This document shows, in pieces, positions 1-8,988 of a stretch of 64,000 nucleotides of DNA; the first letter of the stretch is position 1, and each line of letters begins with the position of its first letter. The DNA lies in assembly GCA_008933735.1 (NCBI GenBank), contig WBUL01000002.1:373970-437969 (forward strand). Direction: 5' to 3'. This DNA is from Anaerolineae bacterium (GTDB taxonomy: Bacteria; Chloroflexota; Anaerolineae; Aggregatilineales; J027). Both the position numbers and the translations under genes were made by a program. The notes below the pieces were generated by a model. That model saw only the letters and a program-made list of their open reading frames with translations. It was not told the DNA's origin and ran no database searches.

Positions 1-746
1 ACATTCAGGGCGTAGTCGCGGCACGCTTTATCTTCAGCGAACTGGGGGCACAGCGCATCGCCGTTCTGCATGACAACACCAGCTATGGCGAAGGCCTCGC
101 CAGCACTGTAGCGGCGACGTTTGAGGAACTGGGCGGCGAAGTGATCACCTTTGAAGTCGTTGATCCCGAAGAACAGGACTTCCGCCCTGTATTGACCGTG
201 CTGGCAGGCCAAGAACCTGACCTGATTTACCTCGGCGGTTACGAAGCACAGGCTGCGTTGATTGTCCAGCAAATGGCAGAAGTCGGTCTGGAAGACACGA
301 TTTTCTTCTCGGATGACGGTGTGTACACCGCCACCTATCTTGAGCTGGCGGGTGATGCCTCAGAAGGGACTTACGTGACCTTTGGCGCTCAGGTGGGCGA
401 TCCCGAAGCGAACGAAGCGTTTGACGAACGTTACGAAGAAAAATTCGGTGTTGCACCCGATGAACTGGGCCCATTCCATGCTCAGGCATACGACGCCGCG
501 ACCGTTATCCTGAAGGCCCTCGAAGCGGTTGCTACTGTTGACGATGCAGGCAACCTGTCTGTTGACCGCGAAGCCTTGATCGAGGCTGTGCGTACTACGG
601 AAGACTTGGAAGGCCTGAGCGGGCTTATCACCTGCGACGAAAACGGTGACTGCGGCTCGGCGACCATTGCGGTCTTTGTTGCAGAAGGCGGCGAATGGGT
701 GGAAGTCGAAGTCCCTGAAGAACTCCAGGTTTCCAGCGAAAGTTAA
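1..746 (+). CDS. Branched-chain amino acid ABC transporter binding protein (5'-truncated by window edge)
   Basis: This is the C-terminal part of a periplasmic-binding-fold type I protein (LivJ/LivK, Peripla_BP_6 type), the extracellular ligand-binding component of an amino acid or amide ABC importer. The gene starts before the window; the reading frame is open from base 3. It aligns without gaps to the next gene at an offset of 1390 nt, sharing the blocks VLHDN, SYGEGLAST, PDLIYLGGY and FFSDDGVYT, and both end in PEELQVSS. The pair is therefore a tandem duplication. A strong terminator follows, so this copy is probably a separate transcription unit from the downstream operon. The ligand cannot be read from sequence; Liv-type proteins bind Leu/Ile/Val, other amino acids, urea or amides. 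Confidence 0.92.
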   Translation, partial: IQGVVAARFIFSELGAQRIAVLHDNTSYGEGLASTVAATFEELGGEVITFEVVDPEEQDFRPVLTVLAGQEPDLIYLGGYEAQAALIVQQMAEVGLEDTIFFSDDGVYTATYLELAGDASEGTYVTFGAQVGDPEANEAFDERYEEKFGVAPDELGPFHAQAYDAATVILKALEAVATVDDAGNLSVDREALIEAVRTTEDLEGLSGLITCDENGDCGSATIAVFVAEGGEWVEVEVPEELQVSSES

Positions 747-770
747 GCCTTCCACTTGTTGAAGCACACA

Positions 771-802
771 AGCAGGCAGCCCCAGGGCTGTCTGCTTTTT
801 TT
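771..802 (+). terminator. Rho-independent terminator
   Basis: An 11-bp stem (771-781 with 786-796, one G-U pair) with a 4-nt loop is followed by a run of seven T (796-802). It lies 25 nt after the stop codon of the first binding-protein gene and separates it from the second copy. Confidence 0.88.
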
Positions 803-812
803 CACAAATTTG

Positions 813-841
813 TTGATTCACCTATTCTAACCCCGTATAAT
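813..841 (+). promoter_or_regulatory. Sigma70-like promoter for the first Liv operon
   Basis: A -35 box TTGATT (813-818) and a -10 box TATAAT (836-841) are separated by 17 nt. They sit just after the terminator and 35 nt before the start codon at 877. This gives the second binding-protein gene and the transporter genes behind it their own promoter. Confidence 0.75.
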
Positions 842-876
842 CCCCTCCTTAATAAAAACTCCGCAGGAAGGAACCT

Positions 877-2136
877 ATGCAGCGGTTTTTAGTTTTCCTG
901 GTCATCCTGGGTATGGCGCTGAGCGCCTGCGAAGATGAGCCGGAAAAAGAAGATGAAAATGAAGCCACCCGCGAAGCGACCGAAGCGGCTCAGGTGGCCA
1001 CTGAAGTTGTCGTTGCAGAAGAAAAAGTGATTAAGATCGGGCTGGCGACCGATTTGAGCAATGTGCTCCCCGCGCCAGGATTGGATATTGCCCAGGCGGC
1101 ACAGCTTGCCGTTGACCAATTCAACGCGGAGGGCGGACTGCTGGGCTACCAGATTGAATTGGTGATTGAAGATGATCAGTGCACCGGCGAAGGGGCGACC
1201 ACCGTTGCTAATTTGTTTGCCTCCGACCCGGATTTATATGCCGTTGTCGGTCATGTCTGCTCTGGCGCCTCGATTCCCGCCTCTGATGTCTACGCAGACG
1301 CCCGGATTCCCATGGTATCTCCCAGTTCAACCGCCGGGGCCTTCACCGCACGCGGCCTGGATGTAGCCAATCGTGTGGCCTTCAATGACAACATTCAGGG
1401 TGTTGTGGCAGCACGCTACATTTATGACGTGCTCGAATCCCGTCGGATTGCCGTTCTGCATGACAATTCCAGCTATGGCGAAGGCCTCGCCAGCACCGTT
1501 GCCGACACTTTTGAGTCCCTGGGGGGTGACATCTTGTCCTTTGAGGTCATTGACCCCGAAGATCAGGACTATCGTCCTGTTTTGACCGTCATCGCGGAAC
1601 AAAATCCCGATCTGATTTATCTCGGTGGCTACCAGAATCAGGCTGCGCTGCTGGTCGCGCAGATGGTCGAAGTCGGTATGGATGACGTAATTTTCTTCTC
1701 GGATGATGGTGTATATACCCAGGATTTCCTTGACCTGGCAGGCGAGTTTTCTGAAGGTGTTTACGTGTCCTTTGGCGCTCAGATTGGCGATGCAGCCCTG
1801 AATGCTGATTTTGACCTGGCTTATGAAGAATCTTTCGGGGTCAGGCCTGACGAACTGGGGCCATACCATGCCCAGGCATACGACGCCGCCAACATGATTT
1901 TGAGCGCGCTGGAAGCCGTTGCCGCCCTGGATGAGAATGGCGAGCTTGTCATAGACCGCGAAGCGCTCATCAAAGCTGTCCGAGAAACTGAGAACATGGA
2001 AGGAGTCAGCGGGATGATTAATTGTGAAGCCAACGGCGATTGTGGAACGGTAGTGATTGACATCTTCAGAGCAGAACAGGGAGCATGGGTGAAAATGGAT
2101 GTACCTGAAGAGTTACAGGTTTCGAGTATAAATTAG
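877..2136 (+). CDS. Branched-chain amino acid ABC transporter binding lipoprotein
   Basis: This is a type I periplasmic binding protein of 419 aa that captures an amino acid or related solute for the permeases encoded next. The first 18 residues form a lipoprotein signal with lipobox LSAC (Cys18), so the protein is membrane-anchored on the outside. An acidic, Glu/Thr-rich linker (about residues 19-48) precedes the two-lobed domain, which starts near KIGLATDLS. The ribosome site AGGAAGGA precedes ATG 877. It is a tandem paralog of the truncated gene upstream. The next gene's RBS overlaps its stop codon, so it is the first gene of the operon binding protein-livH-livM-livG-livF-lipoprotein. The ligand is unknown. 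Confidence 0.93.
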   Translation: MQRFLVFLVILGMALSACEDEPEKEDENEATREATEAAQVATEVVVAEEKVIKIGLATDLSNVLPAPGLDIAQAAQLAVDQFNAEGGLLGYQIELVIEDDQCTGEGATTVANLFASDPDLYAVVGHVCSGASIPASDVYADARIPMVSPSSTAGAFTARGLDVANRVAFNDNIQGVVAARYIYDVLESRRIAVLHDNSSYGEGLASTVADTFESLGGDILSFEVIDPEDQDYRPVLTVIAEQNPDLIYLGGYQNQAALLVAQMVEVGMDDVIFFSDDGVYTQDFLDLAGEFSEGVYVSFGAQIGDAALNADFDLAYEESFGVRPDELGPYHAQAYDAANMILSALEAVAALDENGELVIDREALIKAVRETENMEGVSGMINCEANGDCGTVVIDIFRAEQGAWVKMDVPEELQVSSIN

Positions 2137-2150
2137 GAGTTCTTATTTGC

Positions 2151-3689
2151 ATGACGAGTCTTAACGTGATAGGTAAGCTGGCGCAAACTGAAGCGGTATC
2201 GTTGAGCGCCCGCTATTTTCTTTACGCAATTCTCTTAGCATTTTTCCGAGTTTTCTGGGTTATTGGCGAGACTTCTGGATTATTTGGCAAGCCGCCTGAT
2301 CGTTGGATTGGCGACGTTGCGGACATTCTGGCATACCTGCATATCGCCTATACGTTGGCAGGCCTTCTTTTTTTCGGGGAGGTATATCGCCGCATGACAG
2401 ATCGCAGCAACCGCCCCATCGCGCCGCTGATACTTAATTTTCTCGGTGCTGTGCTGATGCTCGTCTTCGCGCTGCGGGTCATTTCTGTGGCTGAAGACAG
2501 CCCTCAGGCGTTCGTCACATGGGCAAGCCTGACCGTGAATGGCCTCATTCGTGGGGGCGTATATGCGTTGGTGGCGCTGGGGTATACACTCGTCTACGGC
2601 ATCCTTTTGATGATTAACTTCGCGCACGGCGAAGTTATGATGTTTGGCGCGTATACGGGCTACCTGGCGATGCAGTTTCTGGTCAGCAACGGGGAGCGCA
2701 GCTTTGAATCAGGAGCAGCGGTCTTATCCACGTTTGTTGTGCCGGTCGTGATTGGCATCCTTTTTCTACCCCTCGATAAACTGGCAGACGGCTATAACCA
2801 GCGTAAAAATATCAACTTCCAGGCCCCATCCTGGATTTTTACCTTCATGTCCCTGCCAATGCGCTTCCTGGTCGGGGTCGCTATAGGCTACGGGGCGCTT
2901 GTCGGTTTAGGTGGTTATGCGCCGCAGTTTTATCTGCTGGTAATTACCATTGTAGGTGTCCTGTTCGTGATGCTGATTGGGATGACAACTTCCATGCTGG
3001 TTTCCATTTTGCTGGAACGGGTGGCCTATCGTCCTCTGCGAGCCGCCCCCCGTCTTGCGCCCCTGATTAGCGCCATTGGCGCGTCGATATTTTTTCAGCA
3101 GGTCGCCTTACGCATTTTCGGCCCCACACCGAAAAACTATGATCGGATAAGTCTATTGAATGATCCTAAGAGTTACAGTATTGGACTGGGCAGCCTCGGC
3201 AACCTGTCGGTGAGCATTGTCGGTACAGTGATCGTTATTTCATCTATCGCGCTGATGGGAATGCTTTACTTCATTGTCCAGTACACCAAAATGGGTAAAG
3301 CCATGCGTGCCGTTGCCGAGGATAAACCCACTGCCGCGCTGATGGGCATCGATGTTGACCGCGTCATCGTTTTTACCTTTATGTTAGGAGCATCATTGGC
3401 GGGGGCTGCCGGGGTCATGCTTGGACTGCGCGGGGATAATATCAACTTCCGGTTCGGATTTACCCCCGGTCTGAAAGCATTCACAGCAGCCGTGCTGGGC
3501 GGCATCGGGAACATCCCCGGCGCCATGTTTGGCGGGTTCTTCCTCGGCGTGGTCGAATCGCTGGGGCCGCAGATGCTCGGTTTTGACTTTAAGTGGCAGG
3601 ATGTTATTGCCTTCAGCCTGCTGGTGCTGGTGCTGATTTTCCGTCCGACGGGTATTCTCGGCGAACGGACAGAAGGAAAGAAGGTCTAA
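2151..3689 (+). CDS. livH: Liv-type ABC permease (LivH family), extended
   Basis: This inner-membrane permease (BPD_transp_2/LivH) forms half of the translocation pore. At 512 aa it is much longer than the usual LivH of about 290-340 aa. The extra length is an N-terminal block of about 125 residues with predicted membrane helices, plus an insertion around residues 180-260 inside the conserved domain. Typical LivH blocks are visible: NFAHGE near residue 156, ERVAYRPLR, and the C-terminal AVLGGIGNIPGAMFGG. The RBS AGGAG overlaps the stop of the binding-protein gene 14 nt upstream, and the next permease starts 1 nt after its stop. The added helices are unexplained. Confidence 0.92.
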   Translation: MTSLNVIGKLAQTEAVSLSARYFLYAILLAFFRVFWVIGETSGLFGKPPDRWIGDVADILAYLHIAYTLAGLLFFGEVYRRMTDRSNRPIAPLILNFLGAVLMLVFALRVISVAEDSPQAFVTWASLTVNGLIRGGVYALVALGYTLVYGILLMINFAHGEVMMFGAYTGYLAMQFLVSNGERSFESGAAVLSTFVVPVVIGILFLPLDKLADGYNQRKNINFQAPSWIFTFMSLPMRFLVGVAIGYGALVGLGGYAPQFYLLVITIVGVLFVMLIGMTTSMLVSILLERVAYRPLRAAPRLAPLISAIGASIFFQQVALRIFGPTPKNYDRISLLNDPKSYSIGLGSLGNLSVSIVGTVIVISSIALMGMLYFIVQYTKMGKAMRAVAEDKPTAALMGIDVDRVIVFTFMLGASLAGAAGVMLGLRGDNINFRFGFTPGLKAFTAAVLGGIGNIPGAMFGGFFLGVVESLGPQMLGFDFKWQDVIAFSLLVLVLIFRPTGILGERTEGKKV

Positions 3690-3690
3690 G

Positions 3691-6009
3691 ATGCGGGGTG
3701 TTAAGACAGGCTTCTACCTGGGATTGGGGCTGGTGTTCCTGACCCTGATCGGCCTTCCTTCCGACGACAGCGAACAACTGGCACGATTGGCCGTGCCAAT
3801 TTTCCTCCTTTTAACATTCTATATGGGGTGGCGTACCGCAAGGCATACTGCGCTGAATGATCTCAAAAATCTCGCGGTGACAACCCTGCTTCAGGGCTTT
3901 TCAGCCGGGGTTGTCCTGTTAATTTTTCTGGCAGTAATCAACAGTTGGCACGCCAAAGGGATTGATGTGCAGCGCCGGATGCTCGACAAAATGAATACAT
4001 ACCCAATGCAAGTGCTGTCCGGTGTCCCCACTTCAGAGCTTTTTCCCGATCCGGCACCAAACCCGGTGACAGGAGAATTCGACGAAGGCGTCAGACAAAG
4101 AACGGATCCCTTGCGTCTGTCCTTTCAGGAAAAATACGCCGTTGTGAGTCTTTTGGGGCTGCATGTGGGTGGTTTGATAGGGTTAGCAGCGCTGTTGGTG
4201 ACGGTCTCTTTCTGGGGAGGGGCAGCACACAATCTCTCCCGTCGGATCGACTGGCAAGCGCTCCGCCAACAAAGTCAGTCTCGTGTAAATGAGACCAGGG
4301 TAGGGAACATTTTACCCGCCGTCAGTCACTGGCTGCTGCTGCTGCTGCCCCTTCTGATTTTTCTGTTGTTCTGGGCAACCGTATCACAGCGCACGGAAGA
4401 GAATGAAGTGCTTCATGCGCTCGGCTTTGAAAAGCCCATCTATCTGTTCAATATTAACCAGCAGCTTGGCCTGAGTTCACAGTCATTGATTGACGGCACA
4501 AGCATTCAACTCGCCCTGGGTTTTCTGGTGATTATCAGCAGCCTGTTTGCTCTCAAATGGGCGCGGCGCGAACCTTCTGCCTTGAGCTACTCTGCGCGAG
4601 TAGGCATTACAGCAGGCGTGATTGTTTTCATTGTGCTGCTGGCACTGTGGCGAATTGACGCCCACAACTTACGGTTCATCCTGCCCAGTGAAGAATCCGT
4701 CACTAACCGGACGCTGTCCATGCTGGTGGTGCTGGTTATGGGGGCGGTGGCTGTTGCATATGCATCCCATGCCAACAAACGTCCGGAAGCCTTCGAGCAA
4801 ACTTTTGTGATTCTGGTCTCACTCGCGGCGATACTCGCAACACCGTTGTTTATGAACCAGTATCAAACGGCGGTGATGGGGCGGGTCACCCGTTCCATCA
4901 TGTTTGGCATCGGGTTAAATATTGTGGTGGGTTATGCCGGTCTGCTTGATCTGGGATACGTGGCTTTTTACGCAATCGGCGCCTATTCCTTCGCGTTTAT
5001 TGCGCTGGAAAATGATCGTCATAAACTCAGTCTGGAACATCTGAATTTGGTCGGATGGGCATTGGTGATTGCTCTGGTAGTTACCCCCCTGATTGTCTGG
5101 GGGGGAACACATCTTCGCAAAAGTCGAGGTGAACACGCCAATCCAGGTTACTCAAAGTTATCATCCTGGCTGGTTTCGGTAGGTGTAGTGAGCGTTTCGA
5201 TAGTCATCACGTTTTTGCTGCGCTACCTGCTGGCCGAGGCTGGTGTTTTTGATGGGGTTTATGCTTTTTCCTCTTTCCTGATCGGGATACCGGTGGCGAT
5301 GATGGTCGCAGCGTTTGCCGGACTGCTGCTGGGTATTCCGGTGCTGCGGCTGCGCGGCGATTATCTGGCAATCGTCACCCTCGGTTTCGGCGAAATCATC
5401 AGCCTGTTCCTGAAAAATCTGGATGACATCACTGGCGGGCCATCGGGTGCGATTGGGGTTCCAAAAGCTGTCCCTCGCGGCACCCCTACCGATATATCCA
5501 ACCTGACCATGTTATACCTGGCGATGGTTGGGGTTGTGATTGTGATGACAGTCGCTTTCCGGCTGCGCGATTCGCGCCTGGGTCGTTCATGGCTGGCGAT
5601 GCGAAGTGACGAAGACATCGCCCAGGCTATGGGTGTAAATCTGGTCAATACTAAACTGCTGGCCTTTTCGATTGGCGCGAGTTTTGCCGGGCTGGCGGGG
5701 ATGCTGTTTGCTTCTCAGCAAAATGCGATTTTCCCCGATGACTTTACACTCGAAATTTCCATTAACGTCCTCGCACTGGTCATTATCGGTGGGATGGGCA
5801 GCATTCCAGGGGTTGTGGTGGGTGCAATTGCGCTGATCGGCCTGCCGGAACTGCTGCGCCCCATCGCAGATTACCGGATTATGGCGTTTGGACTGCTGCT
5901 AGTCTTCACAATGGTTGCCCTCCCAGATGGATTGATGCCATCACCGACGCCCGCCCTGGAAGAGGATGCCCGCCGTCTGGCAAAAGAAATGGAACGAAAT
6001 AATGAGTAA
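3691..6009 (+). CDS. livM: Liv-type ABC permease (LivM family), strongly extended
   Basis: This is the second permease subunit, 772 aa against about 320-420 aa for common LivM proteins. The C-terminal half is a standard LivM domain: GIGLNIVVGYAGLLDLG around residue 405, the LRLRGDYLAIVTLGFGE block, ITGGPSGAIGVP, and IGGMGSIPGVVVGA near the end. The first roughly 390 residues hold many additional hydrophobic segments that do not look like LivM. They could be a fused membrane domain or extra helices packing against the pore. It is coupled to livH (1-nt gap), and its last 8 nt overlap the livG start. With livH it should form a heterodimeric channel. Confidence 0.9.
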   Translation: MRGVKTGFYLGLGLVFLTLIGLPSDDSEQLARLAVPIFLLLTFYMGWRTARHTALNDLKNLAVTTLLQGFSAGVVLLIFLAVINSWHAKGIDVQRRMLDKMNTYPMQVLSGVPTSELFPDPAPNPVTGEFDEGVRQRTDPLRLSFQEKYAVVSLLGLHVGGLIGLAALLVTVSFWGGAAHNLSRRIDWQALRQQSQSRVNETRVGNILPAVSHWLLLLLPLLIFLLFWATVSQRTEENEVLHALGFEKPIYLFNINQQLGLSSQSLIDGTSIQLALGFLVIISSLFALKWARREPSALSYSARVGITAGVIVFIVLLALWRIDAHNLRFILPSEESVTNRTLSMLVVLVMGAVAVAYASHANKRPEAFEQTFVILVSLAAILATPLFMNQYQTAVMGRVTRSIMFGIGLNIVVGYAGLLDLGYVAFYAIGAYSFAFIALENDRHKLSLEHLNLVGWALVIALVVTPLIVWGGTHLRKSRGEHANPGYSKLSSWLVSVGVVSVSIVITFLLRYLLAEAGVFDGVYAFSSFLIGIPVAMMVAAFAGLLLGIPVLRLRGDYLAIVTLGFGEIISLFLKNLDDITGGPSGAIGVPKAVPRGTPTDISNLTMLYLAMVGVVIVMTVAFRLRDSRLGRSWLAMRSDEDIAQAMGVNLVNTKLLAFSIGASFAGLAGMLFASQQNAIFPDDFTLEISINVLALVIIGGMGSIPGVVVGAIALIGLPELLRPIADYRIMAFGLLLVFTMVALPDGLMPSPTPALEEDARRLAKEMERNNE

Positions 6010-6787
6010 CGATTTAAGCCTTGATGTGAGAAATATCACCAAGCGCTTCGGAGGGCTGCTGGCAGTCTCAGAGGCGAGTATGCAAATCCCGCGCCAGACA
6101 ATTGCCAGCCTGATCGGGCCAAACGGCGCGGGTAAAACCACCTTTTTTAACTGTGTCACCGGATTCTATAAACCGGAAGAAGGCGAGATTATTTTCAACG
6201 GGCGCCCGATCCATGGCCTGCGTCCTGACCAGGTAACGGGTCTGGGGATCGCCCGCACCTACCAGAATATTCATCTGTTTGGCAACATGACAGTGCTGGA
6301 AAATATTATTGTGGGGATGCATACCCGCCTTCACGCCGGGCCGCTGGGGGCGCTCGCACGCCATCCCGCCAACCGGGAGGAAAGCCGCCGCAGTCGTGCC
6401 AGAGCTTTTCAACTCCTGGAGTTCATCGGGTTGGAAGGATTTGGGGATGCCCTGGCAACCAATCTTGCTTACGGGATGCAGCGCCGTCTGGAAATCGCCC
6501 GTGCGCTTGCCAGTGATCCGATATTGCTGCTGCTGGATGAGCCGACTGCGGGCATGAATCCACAGGAAACCACAGAAATGATCGGTTTTATTAAGCGTTT
6601 ACGCGATGATCTCAAATTAACCATTTTCCTGATTGAGCATGATATGCATCTGGTTATGAACGTATCGGATAACATCACGGTACTGGACTACGGCAAAGTG
6701 ATTGCGGACGGGACTCCGGAAGAGATTCGTGCTAACCCGCGTGTCATCGAAGCTTATCTTGGCAGTACGCTGGAGGAGGCGCAGTAA
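6002..6787 (+). CDS. livG: Liv-type ABC transporter ATPase (LivG)
   Basis: This is one of two cytoplasmic ATPases driving the importer. Walker A is GPNGAGKTT, followed by the LivG-typical YQNIHLFGNMTVLEN and Walker B LLLLDEPTAGMNP, with the switch histidine in IEHDM. The open frame reaches back to 5966, but ATG 6002 (MSNDLSLDV) fits the family N-terminus and gives the 8-nt overlap with livM typical of this operon. The length of 261 aa is normal. The signature is degenerate (AYGMQRRLEIARAL), as in most LivG proteins. Its stop overlaps the livF start as TAATG. Confidence 0.94.
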   Translation: MSNDLSLDVRNITKRFGGLLAVSEASMQIPRQTIASLIGPNGAGKTTFFNCVTGFYKPEEGEIIFNGRPIHGLRPDQVTGLGIARTYQNIHLFGNMTVLENIIVGMHTRLHAGPLGALARHPANREESRRSRARAFQLLEFIGLEGFGDALATNLAYGMQRRLEIARALASDPILLLLDEPTAGMNPQETTEMIGFIKRLRDDLKLTIFLIEHDMHLVMNVSDNITVLDYGKVIADGTPEEIRANPRVIEAYLGSTLEEAQ

Positions 6788-7503
6788 TGGCAATGCTTGA
6801 AGTCCGAAATATTCAAACTTTCTACGGCAGAATTCATGCTCTGAAGGGGATTTCCCTGACCGTTGAAGAAGGCGAAATCGTAACGCTTATCGGCAGCAAT
6901 GGCGCGGGCAAAACCACCACGCTCAATACTATCTGCGGAATTCGCCGTGCGGCTCAGGGCCAGGTTGTGCTTAATGGGGAGGACATCACTCACCTGAAAC
7001 CTCATGACATCGTGGCCCGCGGCATCGGACAAAGCCCGGAAGGGCGCAAAATTTTCGCCCGCCTGACCGTGCGGGAAAATCTGGAGCTTGGCGCGTATTC
7101 ACGTCATGACTCTGACGGCATCCAGAAAGATATGGAGTACGTGTTCTCGCTGTTTCCAAGGCTAAAGGAGCGAGAAAAACAGGCGGGCGGCACCTTGTCG
7201 GGGGGTGAACAGCAAATGCTGGCGATTGGACGGGCGCTGATGACCCGCCCCAAAATTCTGCTGCTGGATGAGCCGTCTATGGGGCTGGCGCCGATGCTGG
7301 TACAGGAAATTTTTAAGATCATCACTTATCTGAATCAGGAAGAAAAAACAACCATTCTACTGGTGGAGCAGAACGCGCAGATGGCATTCAAGGTCGCACA
7401 CCGAGGGTACGTGCTGCAAACCGGAAAAGTCGTCATGTCAGATGACTGCACAACCCTCGCCGCCAATGAAGATGTGCGGGCTGCCTACCTGGGGGGGCAT
7501 TAA
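6787..7503 (+). CDS. livF: Liv-type ABC transporter ATPase (LivF)
   Basis: This 238-aa second ATPase of the importer carries Walker A GSNGAGKTT, signature LSGGEQQMLAIGRAL, and Walker B LLLDEPSMGLAP with VEQNAQ. The SPEGRKIFARLTVREN block is diagnostic of LivF rather than LivG. It starts inside the livG stop codon (1-nt overlap), which implies translational coupling. With livG it forms the ATPase heterodimer. Confidence 0.95.
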   Translation: MAMLEVRNIQTFYGRIHALKGISLTVEEGEIVTLIGSNGAGKTTTLNTICGIRRAAQGQVVLNGEDITHLKPHDIVARGIGQSPEGRKIFARLTVRENLELGAYSRHDSDGIQKDMEYVFSLFPRLKEREKQAGGTLSGGEQQMLAIGRALMTRPKILLLDEPSMGLAPMLVQEIFKIITYLNQEEKTTILLVEQNAQMAFKVAHRGYVLQTGKVVMSDDCTTLAANEDVRAAYLGGH

Positions 7504-7506
7504 TTC

Positions 7507-8010
7507 ATGCGTCGTACCGGATTTTTTCTTATTTTTCTATTGATTATGCTGGCAGGGTGTCGGCCCGATCCCAAAAGCAAAGCCAACGATTGGGCAAGAA
7601 GATTTCCTGAAGAAATCGGCACCTGGGAAGCAGATAACGACCGGCTAGAACTCACGCCGGAAAACGCTTCCAGCTTCGGCCATGTGACGCTGACCTACGA
7701 AGGAGACGATGATATTTTCGCCTATCTGAGTGTGGATGTGTACGCGACAGAAACCGCCGCCAACGTAGCGCTGGGCGAAAAAGTTCGTGGGTGGCAGCTA
7801 CAGGGTGCCCGCTTTGAAACTGACCGGCGCGGGGGTGAACGAGTTGATATTGCAACCTTTCCGGGCGGCACCCTGGCTTACATGCAGTCCAGAGATACAG
7901 TCATTACCCTGACCATCATCCCGCCCGATCCCGCAGAAGTTGCGATTCCCCAGGACGAGATTGAAATCCTTATCGATACCATGGTCGAAGTTGTAAGAAA
8001 CGCAAGCTGA
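7507..8010 (+). CDS. Small lipoprotein of unknown function, last gene of the Liv operon
   Basis: This is a 167-aa protein with a lipoprotein signal (lipobox LAGC, Cys18) and a soluble extracellular domain. I do not recognise the family. The visible character is a short mixed domain rich in Glu/Asp and beta-prone segments (HVTLTYEGDDDIFAYLSVDV) and a C-terminal amphipathic helix. It begins 3 nt after livF and is followed by a hairpin terminator, so it is almost certainly co-transcribed with the transporter. A role on the cell surface near the binding protein is plausible but unproven. Confidence 0.85.
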   Translation: MRRTGFFLIFLLIMLAGCRPDPKSKANDWARRFPEEIGTWEADNDRLELTPENASSFGHVTLTYEGDDDIFAYLSVDVYATETAANVALGEKVRGWQLQGARFETDRRGGERVDIATFPGGTLAYMQSRDTVITLTIIPPDPAEVAIPQDEIEILIDTMVEVVRNAS

Positions 8011-8018
8011 TACCATCT

Positions 8019-8046
8019 GTCGTGGTGGTTGATCGATCACCACGAC
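8019..8046 (+). terminator. Hairpin terminator after the Liv operon
   Basis: A perfect 9-bp stem (8019-8027 with 8038-8046) has a 10-nt loop. It is followed by a T-rich but interrupted tract and lies 9 nt after the lipoprotein stop. Confidence 0.6.
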
Positions 8047-8116
8047 TTCACTTTTCCCACAGGGCCTCAAAAATGAATATACTGTTAGAGTAGAGTTTGA
8101 ATGAGCAAAAGAGACA

Positions 8117-8980
8117 ATGCCACTATCTCCGGGTGAACAAATCAAAGGATATATTGTTGGGCCGCTGGTTGGACGCGGTGGACTTGGGGAAGTCTATCAG
8201 GCGTTTAACGAAAAGGGCGAACGGGTGGCGGTAAAAATTATGCGCGATGAGTTTGCCAGTGACCCACAGTTCCAGAACCGCTTCATCCGCGAGATTCGAC
8301 TGATGCAGAGCGTACAGCACGAGAACATCGTACCGATACTGGACTATGGTTTTTTCCGCAAGACACTTTTTATGGTCATGAAATTCATTGAAGGCCCTAC
8401 CCTGGTCAGGCTCATGCTTCAACAGCAGTTTTCCCCAACTGCTGTCTGGCATGTGCTGCGGGATATTGCCCCCGCAGTGAATGCAGGGCACGAAAAAAAC
8501 ATCATCCACCGCGACCTGAAGCCCGACAACGTGCTGGTTGAAGGACATGGCAAGAATCTCAAGTTTTACCTGGCCGATTTTGGCCTTTCCAAACGCCCTG
8601 GGTTGGATACTACGCTGACCGAACGCGGCACGGCGGTCGGAACATGGGAATACATGGCGCCGGAAATGGCCTTTAGCACAGACCCCGACCCGCGCAGTGA
8701 TATTTACAGCCTGGGAGTAATGACCTATGAACTGCTGACAGGGCGTCTGCCGTTCGAGGACAAAAATCCATACAATCTGCTCAAAATGCACGCGGATGAC
8801 CCACCACCACCAATGACTGACCATCATCCTGAATTTCCCATATCGTTGCAGCAGGTGATCTTCAAAGCGCTGGAAAAATCGTGCGAGGATCGTTACAGCG
8901 ACACGATAGCATTCGCCAGAGCGTACTATGACGCCCTGAAAGACCTTCCAGACGAGATTCGCTCTAAAATTTACTGGTAA
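8117..8980 (+). CDS. Ser/Thr protein kinase (soluble)
   Basis: This is a Hanks-type kinase of 287 aa made of the catalytic domain only, with no transmembrane or sensor part. The glycine loop VGRGGLGEV is at 18-26, the ATP lysine at 40 (VAVKIM), the catalytic loop HRDLKPDN at 131-138, DFG at 154-156 and APE at 201-203. All key residues are present, so it should be active. A paralogous kinase follows 8 nt downstream; both lie between two Liv-type transporter operons. A sensor could be a partner protein. Substrates cannot be inferred. Confidence 0.94.
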   Translation: MPLSPGEQIKGYIVGPLVGRGGLGEVYQAFNEKGERVAVKIMRDEFASDPQFQNRFIREIRLMQSVQHENIVPILDYGFFRKTLFMVMKFIEGPTLVRLMLQQQFSPTAVWHVLRDIAPAVNAGHEKNIIHRDLKPDNVLVEGHGKNLKFYLADFGLSKRPGLDTTLTERGTAVGTWEYMAPEMAFSTDPDPRSDIYSLGVMTYELLTGRLPFEDKNPYNLLKMHADDPPPPMTDHHPEFPISLQQVIFKALEKSCEDRYSDTIAFARAYYDALKDLPDEIRSKIYW

Positions 8981-8988
8981 ATTGTCAC

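Noticed and set aside
8123..8827. Long open frame on the minus strand opposite the first Ser/Thr kinase
   Set aside because: The plus-strand kinase has every catalytic motif; the antisense frame has no recognisable domain and no ribosome site.
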